Source: Salinimicrobium soli
Lineage (GTDB): Bacteria > Bacteroidota > Bacteroidia > Flavobacteriales > Flavobacteriaceae
Direction of reading: 5' to 3'
NCBI RefSeq assembly: GCF_048323655.1
Contig: NZ_JBLUWW010000001.1
Span: 806,001 to 870,000 of the forward strand
DNA: 64,000 nucleotides
Translations under genes and position numbers: made by a program
Shown here: piece after piece, positions 18,321 to 27,528 of the stretch
Layout: each line of letters starts with the position of its first letter
Numbering within the stretch: position 1 is the first letter of the stretch
The notes under the pieces: model-generated
What the model saw: the letters and a program-made list of their open reading frames with translations, nothing else
Databases searched by the model: none
What the model was told of the DNA's origin: nothing

Positions 18321-18758
18321 ATGACTTTACATAAAATATTAAAATACTTAGCGATTGTAATCGGCGTGATAGGGCTCATCCTTTGGGGACGGGTGCTTAT
18401 GACCGGTGACGACGCTATCGAGAACTCAGCCGCTTTACAAGCGAGTGTAGTTACTCCTTTCCTGATTGTGGCATACATCGTGTTTGCTATAATTGTATTG
18501 GTCGTGTTATTCTTTGTGATCAAAGGACTGTTTTCCGGAGATATTAAAAGAACCCTCATGTCTGTGGGTGCCTTTATCCTGGTTGTCCTTATCGCATATT
18601 TATTGACCGACGGAACTGAAACAGTATTGAATGATGGAGAAGTTGTTTCTGCCAATACAAACCACTGGGTTGGTGCAGGGCTTGTAACTTTCTACATTCT
18701 TGCGTGTATCGCGATCCTTCTGATGGTAGTATCAGGGGTGAGAAAACTTATAAAATAA
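18321..18758 (+). CDS. Small polytopic membrane protein of the ExbB/ExbD module
   Basis: A 145-residue protein with four predicted membrane segments (about 8-25, 45-68, 78-96 and 117-138) and short polar loops; no catalytic motif or known domain was recognised. It lies 18 bp after exbB and 6 bp before the first exbD, so it is almost certainly made with them. Position suggests an accessory or third channel component of the motor complex, but that is inference from layout only. Confidence 0.75.
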   Translation: MTLHKILKYLAIVIGVIGLILWGRVLMTGDDAIENSAALQASVVTPFLIVAYIVFAIIVLVVLFFVIKGLFSGDIKRTLMSVGAFILVVLIAYLLTDGTETVLNDGEVVSANTNHWVGAGLVTFYILACIAILLMVVSGVRKLIK

Positions 18759-18764
18759 GATAAT

Positions 18765-19373
18765 ATGGCTAGACGATCTTCACCAGAAGTAAATGCCGGT
18801 TCTATGGCCGACATAGCCTTCCTGCTGTTAATTTTCTTCCTGGTAACCACCACTATCGAAACTGACAGTGGTATCAGTAGAAAATTACCTCCTATGCAGG
18901 ATGAAGAAGTTGAACCGCCAATCATTAAGGAAAAGAACATTTTTCAGGTAATTGTTAACCGTAACAATGACCTTCTAGTGGAAGATGAGCTGATGGAGCT
19001 TAAAGACCTCAAAGAAGCTGCAGTTGCCTTTCTTGATAACGGTGGGGGAGTAGGACAGGAGGCCTGTACTTATTGTCAGGGAGCAAAAGACCCTGCGTCT
19101 TCAGATAATCCGCAGAAAGCGGTTATCATGCTGGTAAATGACCGGCAGACAGAGTACGGGACTTATATAGCTGTGCAGAATGAATTGGTTGCTGCCTATA
19201 ATGAACTTCGTGACCGTACTGCCAAGCGTTTGTACGGAAAACCTTTTACTAAAATGGAAGCCGATTATGATGATGTAAATTATAAAGGCAACAAAGACAA
19301 GTTAAAAGAACAAATCGAAGAGATCAGGGATATGTGGCCACAAAAGCTTTCTGAAGCAGATCCTAAAGGTTAA
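18765..19373 (+). CDS. exbD: ExbD/TolR-family biopolymer transport protein (first copy)
   Basis: Partner of ExbB with one TM anchor and a periplasmic domain. The 202-residue protein has the conserved proton-coupling Asp in AGSMADIAFLLLIFFLVTT (about residues 9-27). It is longer than classical ExbD (about 140) because of an insertion near residues 90-120 that carries a Cys pair, CTYCQG. Such a pair could form a periplasmic disulfide. It starts 6 bp after the small membrane protein and precedes the second exbD by 22 bp. Confidence 0.9.
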   Translation: MARRSSPEVNAGSMADIAFLLLIFFLVTTTIETDSGISRKLPPMQDEEVEPPIIKEKNIFQVIVNRNNDLLVEDELMELKDLKEAAVAFLDNGGGVGQEACTYCQGAKDPASSDNPQKAVIMLVNDRQTEYGTYIAVQNELVAAYNELRDRTAKRLYGKPFTKMEADYDDVNYKGNKDKLKEQIEEIRDMWPQKLSEADPKG

Positions 19374-19395
19374 ACGAGAAAAATTTTAAACAATT

Positions 19396-19878
19396 ATGGC
19401 TAAATTCACAAAGAAAAAGAGTAGTGAGCTACCTGCAATTAGTACGGCCTCCTTACCGGATATCGTATTTATGCTACTTTTCTTCTTCATGGTTGCTACC
19501 GTAATGCGGGAGAATACTTTGAAGGTCCAGAATACGTTGCCTTATGCAGATCAGGTTGAAAAACTTGACAAGAAGGATCTGGTTATGTACATCTACGCAG
19601 GAAAGCCAAGCTCCCGATATCAATCCAGTTTTGGTACCGAGGCGCGTATCCAACTCAATGACAATTTTGCTGAAGTAAGTGATATTCAGCAGTTCATTTA
19701 TTCTGAAAGAGAATCCAAGAGGGAGGAATTAGTACCTTTCTTAACCACTTCTTTAAAAGTGGATAAGGAAACCAATATGGGACTTGTTTCTGATATTAAA
19801 CAGGAATTGAGAAAAGCGGAAGCGCTTAAGATCAATTACACTACCCGTACCGGAGACGCTGCCAGAAACCTGGACTAA
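19396..19878 (+). CDS. exbD: ExbD/TolR-family biopolymer transport protein (second copy)
   Basis: A second 160-residue ExbD-type subunit with a short basic N-terminus and the membrane motif LPDIVFMLLFFFMVATVM (about residues 20-37) containing the coupling Asp. It is only distantly similar to the preceding copy and lacks the Cys insertion. Two different ExbD proteins beside one ExbB suggest a heteromeric periplasmic arm, a layout frequent in Flavobacteriia. A terminator follows directly. Confidence 0.9.
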   Translation: MAKFTKKKSSELPAISTASLPDIVFMLLFFFMVATVMRENTLKVQNTLPYADQVEKLDKKDLVMYIYAGKPSSRYQSSFGTEARIQLNDNFAEVSDIQQFIYSERESKREELVPFLTTSLKVDKETNMGLVSDIKQELRKAEALKINYTTRTGDAARNLD

Positions 19879-19899
19879 TAAATTCATTATTTTTTGTCT

Positions 19900-19927
19900 T
19901 CCCCTTTCAGCATCAGTTGGAAGGGGA
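19900..19927 (+). terminator. Terminator of the exbB-exbD module
   Basis: TCCCCTT (19900-19906) pairs with AAGGGGA (19921-19927) across a 14-nt loop and is followed by a run of eight T (19928-19935). The T-run also supplies the -33 TTTG of the next promoter. Confidence 0.85.
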
Positions 19928-19932
19928 TTTTT

Positions 19933-19964
19933 TTTGAACTAACTTTCCTTTAATTCTATATTTG
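19933..19964 (+). promoter_or_regulatory. Promoter of the PorT-like gene
   Basis: TTTG (19933-19936), 20 nt, then TATATTTG (19957-19964): a full match to the Bacteroidota sigma-A consensus. The expected start lies about 8 nt before the ATG at 19979, so the leader is very short. Confidence 0.7.
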
Positions 19965-19978
19965 TTTAAAACAAACCA

Positions 19979-20689
19979 ATGCGGGCCGTAAAATTCCTTT
20001 TCTTACTGAATATCCTTTTTACTTCATCTATCGGCCTGGCACAGGAAGAAGAACTGCCTAAGGCTGTTATTGATAGTTTATACCGGGAAGATCAGGTCTA
20101 TTTTGGATTCACGTATAACATTGTCAGTGGTCAGCCTTCCAGCATAAGGAGTTCTCAGTTTTCCGGAGGCCTGCATCTGGGAGTGATCAGGGACTTTCCT
20201 GTTAACGAAAGACGCAATGTTGCGCTTGGGATAGGATTGGGATGGTCCATTGATACTTACGGTCAAAATCTCTTCATTGGTGAATTCCCGGGAACAGAGG
20301 AAACACGGTTTGAAATTTTAGACAGGGACAGGGTAGATTTTAACACAAATCGCTTTTCAACACAGTCAATCGATCTACCTCTGCAATTCCGCTGGCGTAC
20401 TTCAACTCCCGAGTCCTATAAATTTTGGAGGATCTATGCTGGATTGAGACCGGCTTATGTGTATTACTTTAAATCCAAATTTGTCCAGTCCGGTAATACC
20501 ATTGTTCAAACCAAAGTTCCGGAGCTGGAAAGATTAAGGCTGGGAGCTACGTTTACCTTTGGTTACAACACCTTTAACTTCAATTTTTATTATAGTCTAA
20601 ATTCCTTTTTTAGCAAGGATGCTATGGTTAATCAGGAGTCCCTGGAACTTAGAGCCTTTCAGATAGGCCTCATGTTCTATCTCCTATAA
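19979..20689 (+). CDS. porT: PorT/SprT-like outer-membrane protein (type IX secretion)
   Basis: A 236-residue protein with a cleavable signal peptide (cleavage near IGLAQ). The rest is a beta-strand-rich body typical of an eight-stranded outer-membrane barrel, ending AFQIGLMFYLL. Size and pattern (HLGVIRDFPVNERRNVALGIGLGWS, basic QFRWRTSTPESYKFWRIY) agree with the PorT family needed for type IX secretion and gliding in Bacteroidota. I am not certain it is the orthologue rather than a related barrel. It follows the ExbB/ExbD module from its own promoter and converges on, and overlaps by 6 bp, the next gene. Confidence 0.6.
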   Translation: MRAVKFLFLLNILFTSSIGLAQEEELPKAVIDSLYREDQVYFGFTYNIVSGQPSSIRSSQFSGGLHLGVIRDFPVNERRNVALGIGLGWSIDTYGQNLFIGEFPGTEETRFEILDRDRVDFNTNRFSTQSIDLPLQFRWRTSTPESYKFWRIYAGLRPAYVYYFKSKFVQSGNTIVQTKVPELERLRLGATFTFGYNTFNFNFYYSLNSFFSKDAMVNQESLELRAFQIGLMFYLL

Positions 20690-21289
20690 CCAAAGTATCG
20701 CTACCGCCAGTTGCGGAAACATTCCGAGTAAGAGTCCCCAGAGGAGTTCAGAAGTACTATGGGCATTGTAATAAAGTCGTGAGGATGCGGTGAGTCCAAT
20801 TATTGCGATAAAAAAGCTAATAGTGTAAATAAGATTCAGGCTGAAATGCAGGCTGAGAAGGATGAGGAAAATCGTAGTACCGGCAAGACCCATCATGTGC
20901 AGGCTTATTTTCAATCTGGAGATCACGAGCATTAGCCCTAGTAAGGTCGAAATGAAGATACCCAGGAAGAAATAGTATAATTCAGGGTAATCAAACATAT
21001 CCAGCACATACTTCATAATGATAATATTGAGCAGTGCGTAGAACAGGAGCGGCCATTTGCGTTCCTTTACTTCAGTTAAAAAATGTGAGCGGACTTTACC
21101 CAAAGTCTTCAGCATAAAAAAGAAGACAACAGGAATGAAGATGGTCATTATTGAAATGGCCAATAATTTAGCTTCTATGACCTCTTTGGGGAAAAACCGT
21201 GGTGTTACCAGGAAATACAAAAAAGCGCCCGCAAAAGGCATCCAGATTGGATGAAAAATATAGGAGGCGCTCTTAAGAAGGAACTTCAT
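20684..21289 (-). CDS. PAP2-like integral membrane protein
   Basis: A 201-residue protein with about six membrane helices. The C-terminal part, ASSRLYYNAHSTSELLWGLLLG, resembles the third phosphatase motif of the PAP2 superfamily (SR-x5-H). A His in LKISLHMMGLAG could correspond to motif 2, while the first basic motif is weak (TEVKERKWP). It may be a lipid phosphatase relative or a non-catalytic one. Its ATG shares one base with the rpoN stop (TAATG on the minus strand), so it is translated coupled to rpoN. Confidence 0.55.
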   Translation of the reverse strand: MKFLLKSASYIFHPIWMPFAGAFLYFLVTPRFFPKEVIEAKLLAISIMTIFIPVVFFFMLKTLGKVRSHFLTEVKERKWPLLFYALLNIIIMKYVLDMFDYPELYYFFLGIFISTLLGLMLVISRLKISLHMMGLAGTTIFLILLSLHFSLNLIYTISFFIAIIGLTASSRLYYNAHSTSELLWGLLLGMFPQLAVAILWL

Positions 21290-22752
21290 TAAATCTCTTT
21301 TCGTAAACGCGCCACCGGAATGTCTAATTGCTCTCTATATTTTGCAACCGTTCTTCGGGCAATAGGATAGCCTTTTTCTTTCAGGATCTTGGCCAGTTTT
21401 TCATCGGTAAGAGGTTTACGCTTGTTCTCATCATCAATGGTCATCTCAAGGATTTTCTTGATCTCTTTGGTAGAAACATCTTCTCCCTGGTCATTCTTCA
21501 TAGATTCTGAAAAGAAATCTTTGATGAGTTTGGTGCCGTAAGGAGTATCTACATATTTACTATTGGCAACTCTTGATACCGTGGAAACATCCATATCGAT
21601 CTCATCAGCGATGTCTTTGAGGATCATCGGCCGCAGGTTTCTTTCATCACCGGTTAAAAAGTACTCTTTCTGATAGTTCATGATAGAGCTCATGGTCACG
21701 AAAAGGGTGGTTTGCCGTTGTTTAATGGCCTCAATGAACCATTTTGCGGCATCCAGTTTTTGTTTGATGAACATGACCGCATCCTTTTGCGCCTTTGATT
21801 TTTCCTTGGAAGCCTTATATCCTTTCAACATTTCACTATAGTCTTTGGATACGTGCATCTCGGGAGCGTTACGTCCATTAAGGCTAAGTTCTAATTCACC
21901 GTCGACGATCTTGATCGTAAAATCGGGAATTACATGCTCAACCATCCTGGTGTTTCCCGAATAGGCACCTCCCGGTTTTGGGTTGAGGTGTTCGATCACC
22001 TCAATAGCTTCCCTTAGGTCATCTTCAGAAATATCGTGCTTGGAAAGCAGTTTCTGGTAGTGTTTCTTGCTGAATTGATCGAAAGATTTTTCGATTATAT
22101 CAGCAGCGAGACTCACCGCTTTGGTAGGTTCTTTCCGGTTAAGCTGAATAAGAAGACATTCCTGAAGCGAACGGGCACCAACCCCTGCCGGATCTAACTC
22201 GTGTACATATTTTAGTACCTTTTCGACGGTAGCTTCATCTGTATATACGTTCTGGGTAAAGGCAAGGTCATCAACTATATCCTGTACAGATCTTCTGATA
22301 TACCCGCTTTCATCCACGCTACCTACAAGGAATTCGGCTATTTCCTTTTCGTCCTCATTGAGGCGTAAGGTGCTAAGTTGTGTCTTTAAGTATTGTGTAA
22401 AGGAGATTCCTGAGGCATATGGCACCTGTCGGTCTTCATCGTCGGCGCTATAATTATTGGCCTGTAGCCGGTAATTCGGTATTTCGTCATCACTCAGGTA
22501 CTCATCAACATCTATATCCGTTTCAATAGTCTCATTTCCCGGATCCTCATCCTGGTAATCATCAGTATCTCCGAAGTCCTCTTCATACTCGTCCTTTTCC
22601 TCCTTACCGCCTTCCAGCGCCGGATTTTCCTCCATTTCCTGCTTCAAACGTTGCTCAAATGCCTGGGTAGGCAACTGAATGAGCTTCATCAGCTGGATCT
22701 GCTGCGGAGAGAGCTTCTGAGATAATTTTAAGTTTAATTGCTGCTTGAGCAT
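21289..22752 (-). CDS. rpoN: RNA polymerase sigma-54 factor
   Basis: Alternative sigma factor that needs AAA+ activators. The 487-residue protein has the glutamine-rich region I (LSQKLSPQQIQLMKLIQLP). A highly acidic region II follows (about 52-90), then the core-binding domain, and the RpoN box ARRTVAKYRE near residue 467. The helix-turn-helix region around IDMDVSTVSRVANSKYV is present. Length is normal. It lies downstream of asnS but is separated from it by a terminator hairpin, and it is coupled to the PAP2-like gene. No sigma-54 activator gene is in the window. Confidence 0.97.
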   Translation of the reverse strand: MLKQQLNLKLSQKLSPQQIQLMKLIQLPTQAFEQRLKQEMEENPALEGGKEEKDEYEEDFGDTDDYQDEDPGNETIETDIDVDEYLSDDEIPNYRLQANNYSADDEDRQVPYASGISFTQYLKTQLSTLRLNEDEKEIAEFLVGSVDESGYIRRSVQDIVDDLAFTQNVYTDEATVEKVLKYVHELDPAGVGARSLQECLLIQLNRKEPTKAVSLAADIIEKSFDQFSKKHYQKLLSKHDISEDDLREAIEVIEHLNPKPGGAYSGNTRMVEHVIPDFTIKIVDGELELSLNGRNAPEMHVSKDYSEMLKGYKASKEKSKAQKDAVMFIKQKLDAAKWFIEAIKQRQTTLFVTMSSIMNYQKEYFLTGDERNLRPMILKDIADEIDMDVSTVSRVANSKYVDTPYGTKLIKDFFSESMKNDQGEDVSTKEIKKILEMTIDDENKRKPLTDEKLAKILKEKGYPIARRTVAKYREQLDIPVARLRKEI

Positions 22753-22780
22753 ATTGTATAGGGCTTTCTATAAAAATAAG

Positions 22781-22818
22781 AAAACAATCTACAAACGTGA
22801 AAGAATGCAGATTGTTTT
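22781..22818 (-). terminator. Terminator of asnS
   Basis: AAAACAATCT (22781-22790) and AGATTGTTTT (22809-22818) form a 10-bp stem with an 18-nt loop; minus-strand transcripts leave it into a T-rich stretch (complement of 22765-22784). Confidence 0.65.
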
Positions 22819-22845
22819 ATGAGTACTTTAAGGAAAGGCTTTTAG

Positions 22846-24288
22846 TTAGAATTCAGCATTAAGAGGGGTTCGCGGGAACGGGATCACATCGCGGATATTA
22901 CCCATTCCGGTAGCGAATTGGACCAGTCTTTCAAAACCGAGTCCAAAACCACTGTGCACACAGGTACCAAACTTGCGCGTATCAAGGTACCACCACAGTT
23001 CTTTCTCATCAATTCCAAGATCAGCCATTTTCTTCTGAAGCACCTCCAGGCGCTCTTCCCGCTGGGATCCACCAACGATCTCACCAATTCCTGGGAAGAG
23101 AATATCCATGGCGCGAACTGTTTTTCCGTCCTCATTAAGGCGCATGTAAAACGCTTTAATATTGGCCGGATAATCAAACAGGATCACCGGAGTTTTAAAG
23201 TGTTTTTCAACCAGGTATCGCTCGTGCTCGCTCTGCAGATCGGCACCCCATTCCTCGATGATATATTTGAACTTTTTCTTTTTATTCGGCTTTGAGTTCT
23301 TCAGAATATCAATGGCTTCGGTATAACTTACTCTTTTGAAATTGTTTTCAATTACGAATTTTAACTTATCTGTAAGCGACATTGGGCTGCGTTCAGATTC
23401 CGGTTTGACCTTGTCCTCATTCGCGAGCCGCTGCTCCAAAAAGGCCAGATCATCCTGACAATTTTCCAGGATGTACTTCAGCACATATTTGATAAATTCT
23501 TCGGCGATATCCATGTTCTTATCGAGATCGCAAAATGCCATTTCCGGCTCCACCATCCAGAACTCTGCCAGGTGGCGCGAAGTATTGGAGTTTTCGGCTC
23601 TGAAAGTAGGGCCAAAAGTGTAAACCTGTCCCAGCCCCAAGGCATAGGTCTCAGCTTCCAGCTGTCCGGAAACGGTTAGATTGGTTTCTTTTCCGAAGAA
23701 ATCTTCTTTATAATTAATGCTTCCATCTTCATTTTTTGGAGGGTTCTTGAGATCAAAAGAAGTCACTTTGAACATTTCTCCTGCCCCTTCCGCATCACTT
23801 CCTGTGATGATAGGGGTGTTGACATAATGGAAATTATTTTGTTGAAAATAGCTGTGTACGGCAAAAGCAAGTTTTGACCTAAGTCGCATGACAGCTCCAA
23901 ATGTGTTGGTGCGAACTCTCAGGTGGGCCTGCTCTCTTAGTTTCTCGAGAGTATGCCTTTTAGGAGACAAAATAGTGAACTTCACCTCTTCAGGATCGGC
24001 ATCTCCAAGGATCTCTACAGATGTAGCCTGCACTTCAACTTTTTGACCACTTCCCAGGCTCTCCTGCAGTGTTCCATTCACTTTTATAGCAGCCCCAACG
24101 GTAATGCGTTTTAAAAGCGCTTCATCCATCTTCTCATAATCCACTACACACTGCAGGTTATTAATGGTTGAACCGTCATTAAGTGCAATGAAACGATTGC
24201 TTCGGAAGGAGCGAACCCATCCTTTTACCTGAACTTCCTGAAGATACTGAGTGCTTTCTAAAATTTCAGCAACTTTGGCTTTTATCAT
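22846..24288 (-). CDS. asnS: Asparaginyl-tRNA synthetase
   Basis: Charges tRNA-Asn with asparagine. The 480-residue class II enzyme has an N-terminal OB-fold anticodon-binding domain (VKGWVRSFRSNRFIALNDGS). Class II motif 2 appears in TFRAENSNTSRHLAEFWMVEPE and motif 3 in GFGLGFERLVQFATG near the C-terminus. Length and order are those of bacterial AsnRS. A direct promoter is visible just upstream, so it is transcribed independently of the exporter gene behind it. Confidence 0.97.
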   Translation of the reverse strand: MIKAKVAEILESTQYLQEVQVKGWVRSFRSNRFIALNDGSTINNLQCVVDYEKMDEALLKRITVGAAIKVNGTLQESLGSGQKVEVQATSVEILGDADPEEVKFTILSPKRHTLEKLREQAHLRVRTNTFGAVMRLRSKLAFAVHSYFQQNNFHYVNTPIITGSDAEGAGEMFKVTSFDLKNPPKNEDGSINYKEDFFGKETNLTVSGQLEAETYALGLGQVYTFGPTFRAENSNTSRHLAEFWMVEPEMAFCDLDKNMDIAEEFIKYVLKYILENCQDDLAFLEQRLANEDKVKPESERSPMSLTDKLKFVIENNFKRVSYTEAIDILKNSKPNKKKKFKYIIEEWGADLQSEHERYLVEKHFKTPVILFDYPANIKAFYMRLNEDGKTVRAMDILFPGIGEIVGGSQREERLEVLQKKMADLGIDEKELWWYLDTRKFGTCVHSGFGLGFERLVQFATGMGNIRDVIPFPRTPLNAEF

Positions 24289-24307
24289 TTTTTCTGAATT
24301 TGGGCAA

Positions 24308-24338
24308 CAAAGATAATTTTTCCGCAGTAGGTTAGCAA
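24308..24338 (-). promoter_or_regulatory. Promoter of asnS
   Basis: On the minus strand TTG (complement of 24336-24338), 20 nt, then TATCTTTG (complement of 24308-24315), with the asnS ATG 20 nt further. A full consensus match. Confidence 0.7.
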
Positions 24339-24384
24339 GTAACTCATGGTTTCACACCTGCCTGAAAAATCCCTTTTTTGAACA

Positions 24385-26799
24385 TTATTTCTTTTTTCTT
24401 TTTTTCTCCTGAAGAATGTCGTCTTCTTCCGGAATAATATCAATGGCAGGTTCCTTAAGTACTTCCTGGTTCGCGATCTCTTTTTGAAGCGACAGAAGCA
24501 TTGAAGGTAAAAGCAGCAGATTTGATAGCATGGCGAACAGGAGGGTAGCTGACACCAATCCTCCCAGTGCGACAGTCCCCCCAAAACTACTGATCATAAA
24601 GACCGAAAATCCGAAGAACAGTACGATGGAGGTGTAGAACATGCTTACCGCAGTCTCCCGAAGAGCAGCGTAAACAGATCTTTTGACCTTCCAGTTATTC
24701 GCTTTTAGCTCCTGCCGGTATTTTGCAAGGAAATGGATAGTATCATCTACCGAGATCCCGAAAGCGATACTAAATACAAGGATAGTTGAAGGTTTTATAG
24801 GAACCCCCAAAAATCCCATTAGTCCACCCGTGACCAACAATGGTAGCAGGTTAGGTACCAGTGATACCAGGATCATCTTCCAGGACTTGAACATCCAGGC
24901 CATAATGAGTGCTATGAGTAAAATTGCAAGACTCAAGGAGATCACCAAGTTATTTACAAGGTAATTGGTTCCTTTTTGAAAGATCAGGGCCTTTCCAGTC
25001 ATCTGCACATCATATCGATCTTCAGGGAAGATCTTATTGATCTTAGGCCAGAGATTTTCTTCGATCCTTTCCATTTGCTCGGTACCAATGTCCTTCATAA
25101 AGGTGGTCATTCGTGCATACTGTCCTGTGCTGTCAACATAAGTTTTCAGAATGTTGTTGTCTTCCCCTCCAAGGTCTTTGGCATACGGCAATATGAAATT
25201 CTGTTCCTGGGAAGTGGGAAGTTGGTAATATTTTGGGTTGCCATTATAATAGGCTTGCTTTGAATATTTCACCAGGTTCACTACCGAAACAGGTTTTGAT
25301 AGTTCATCTTCCTCGGCTAACAGTGTTTGAAGCTCATCCATTTTTTTAAGGGTGGAGAGTTTCATAACACCTTTTTCACGTTTAGTGTCGACAAGTACTT
25401 CCAAAGGCATGACCCCGTCGAATTCTTCCTCAAAGAATTCAACATCCTTGAAAAATCCTGCATTCTTAGGCATATCCTCCAACAAACTACCCGAGATCCT
25501 GATGGTGTAAAGACCTATGATGCTAATTATGAGAAGCACCAGGGATATAATAAAGACACTTATGCGGTGATGTCTTACCATTCTTTCGATCCAGTCAACA
25601 AAGCCACCGATCCACCTTTTGTTCAGGTGTTTTAGATGCTTGTCTTTTGGGATCTCCATGTAACTATAGATAATAGGAATGATCAGGAGGCTCAGAACAA
25701 AAATGGCTATGATATTTATGGAAGCCACAATACCAAATTCCTTCAGCAGCGTACTTTGGGTAAAAATGAAAGTCGCAAAACCGGAGGCGGTAGTAAGATT
25801 GGTCATCAAAGTTGCGTTCCCTACTTTAGTGATCACCCGCTGCAAAGATTTCGCCTGATTTCCGTGTTTTTGGATCTCCTGTTGGTACTTGTTGATAAGG
25901 AAAATACAGTTGGGTATTCCTATTACAATTATAAGGGGCGGAATAATAGCGGTTAGTACAGTGATCTCATAATGCAGCAAACCAAGTACTCCAAAGGCCC
26001 ACATCACTCCAATAACCACTGTGATCATTGAGATAACAGTAGCACGAAACGAACGAAAGAAAAGGAAGAATATTAGGGAGGTTACGAGGAGCGCGGCACC
26101 AATAAAAAGTCCGATCTCATCAATAATGTTCTGGGAATTGAGAGTCCTTATGTAAGGCATTCCCGAGACATAAACATTGAGGTCATTATCGGCTTCAAAA
26201 TCTTCTACTATAGGGATGAGATCATTCACCACAAAATCTCTACGCAATTCAGTGTTTACAATCTCCTTGTCAAGGTAAATAGCTGTTTGAACCGTGTTGC
26301 TTTTTTTGCTGTAGATAAGGCCTTCGTAAAAAGGAAGCCTTTCAAAAAGCTCTTCCCGGTAACCTTCGACTTCCAAACTATCGGGTTGGGTTTCGTCAAT
26401 GAAAGGTACCATCCTGAATCTGCCTTCCTCTTCAAACTTTTCGAGTTTTTTTAGATCTCCAATAGAAACTGTGAACTCTACCTCGTCATAGGCATCCAGC
26501 TTTTTTGCCAGTTCATTCCAGGCTGCGAATTTTTTAGGAGTAAATAAAGAAGGATCATTGACCGCCATAACGATCAGGTTTCCCTCCTCGCCGAACTTAT
26601 CTAAAAACTGTTGGTATTGTATGTTAATTTCGTCATCATCGGGTAAGAGGTTGGCTTCGGTATAGGAAAATTTCATGTTCTTCCACTGCGAACCAAGAAA
26701 AATGGTGATCCCAACGATGATCAATAAAATTAGGATCCTGTTCCGCAGGATGATGCGGGCAACGGTGTTCCAAAATTCAAAACTGAGAAACTTGGACAT
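24385..26799 (-). CDS. MMPL/RND-superfamily exporter
   Basis: Large inner-membrane transporter of the hydrophobe/MMPL type, probably exporting lipid-like molecules. The 804-residue protein has two repeats, each with one N-terminal TM (about 23-40 and 412-432), a periplasmic domain, and a cluster of five TMs (about 220-370 and 620-775). The second cluster contains IAFGISVDDTIHFLAKY, the characteristic Asp pair of the family, and the first contains IVIGIPNCIFLINKY, where the acidic pair is absent. It ends in a basic tail (EKKRKKK). It appears monocistronic, with a -7 TACCTTTG (complement of 26819-26826) upstream. Confidence 0.9.
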   Translation of the reverse strand: MSKFLSFEFWNTVARIILRNRILILLIIVGITIFLGSQWKNMKFSYTEANLLPDDDEINIQYQQFLDKFGEEGNLIVMAVNDPSLFTPKKFAAWNELAKKLDAYDEVEFTVSIGDLKKLEKFEEEGRFRMVPFIDETQPDSLEVEGYREELFERLPFYEGLIYSKKSNTVQTAIYLDKEIVNTELRRDFVVNDLIPIVEDFEADNDLNVYVSGMPYIRTLNSQNIIDEIGLFIGAALLVTSLIFFLFFRSFRATVISMITVVIGVMWAFGVLGLLHYEITVLTAIIPPLIIVIGIPNCIFLINKYQQEIQKHGNQAKSLQRVITKVGNATLMTNLTTASGFATFIFTQSTLLKEFGIVASINIIAIFVLSLLIIPIIYSYMEIPKDKHLKHLNKRWIGGFVDWIERMVRHHRISVFIISLVLLIISIIGLYTIRISGSLLEDMPKNAGFFKDVEFFEEEFDGVMPLEVLVDTKREKGVMKLSTLKKMDELQTLLAEEDELSKPVSVVNLVKYSKQAYYNGNPKYYQLPTSQEQNFILPYAKDLGGEDNNILKTYVDSTGQYARMTTFMKDIGTEQMERIEENLWPKINKIFPEDRYDVQMTGKALIFQKGTNYLVNNLVISLSLAILLIALIMAWMFKSWKMILVSLVPNLLPLLVTGGLMGFLGVPIKPSTILVFSIAFGISVDDTIHFLAKYRQELKANNWKVKRSVYAALRETAVSMFYTSIVLFFGFSVFMISSFGGTVALGGLVSATLLFAMLSNLLLLPSMLLSLQKEIANQEVLKEPAIDIIPEEDDILQEKKRKKK

Positions 26800-26903
26800 T
26801 CTATGATTTTAAAGGCTGCAAAGGTATGAAAGCCTCTTTACTTTTTAGGCCATTTACACCGGAAGTAATAGTCTGAAGTACAGCTTTGGGAATAGAGAAT
26901 AAA

Positions 26904-26926
26904 AAAAGCGGCTTTTTGCCGCTTTT
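26904..26926 (-). terminator. Terminator of pyrH-frr
   Basis: AAAAGCGGC (26904-26912) and GCCGCTTTT (26918-26926) with a five-base loop; on the minus strand the stem exits into a T-run. It lies 12 bp after the frr stop. Confidence 0.9.
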
Positions 26927-26937
26927 CTCTATAAGTT

Positions 26938-27492
26938 TTAGACCGTCATGATCTCTTTTTCCTTGACAGCAAGGATCTTGTCTATTCTTTCAATATAAGT
27001 GTCAGTCAGTTTCTGGATCTCATCTTCAGCTATCTTCTTTTCGTCTTCTGAAATATCCAGTTTTTTAATATCCTGATTAGCGTTCTTACGATCATTTCTC
27101 ACCCCGATCTTGGCGTCCTCAGCTTCTGCCTTGGCTTGTTTTGCCAGTTCGCGACGGCGTTCTTCGGTCAACGGCGGCACATTGATGATCACGCTGTCTC
27201 CATTGTTCATCGGGTTAAACCCAAGATTTGCCTGCATGATACCTTTTTCTATAGCCTGGATCAGACTTTTTTCAAAAGGTTGGATAGTAATGGTGCGGGC
27301 GTCGGGAGTATTTACATTGGCAACCTGGTTCAACGGAGTCTGACTTCCGTAGTAATCAACACGCACACTGCCCAACATGGAAGGGCTGGCTTTCCCGGCG
27401 CGGATGTTTACCAGTTGTTTTTCAAGATGGAGAATGGCATTGTGCATTGCCTCTTTGGTGCTGTCAATAATAAATTCTATTTCGTCATTCAT
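26938..27492 (-). CDS. frr: Ribosome recycling factor
   Basis: Splits post-termination ribosomes together with EF-G. The 184-residue protein has normal length (about 185) and family landmarks: LVNIRAGKASPSML, VRVDYYGSQTPLNQVANVN, ARTITIQPFEKS and the arginine-rich helix PPLTEERRRELAKQAK. It follows pyrH by 36 bp in the same direction; the pyrH-frr pair is widely conserved. Confidence 0.98.
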   Translation of the reverse strand: MNDEIEFIIDSTKEAMHNAILHLEKQLVNIRAGKASPSMLGSVRVDYYGSQTPLNQVANVNTPDARTITIQPFEKSLIQAIEKGIMQANLGFNPMNNGDSVIINVPPLTEERRRELAKQAKAEAEDAKIGVRNDRKNANQDIKKLDISEDEKKIAEDEIQKLTDTYIERIDKILAVKEKEIMTV

Positions 27493-27528
27493 GTTTGAAA
27501 ACTTGATTTAAAACTGCTTTTTGGAGAG

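Noticed and set aside
24365..24385. Possible extra copy of the dispersed palindrome near the end of the MMPL gene
   Set aside because: Only the A-run and T-run are shared; the central TGACA and flanks are missing.
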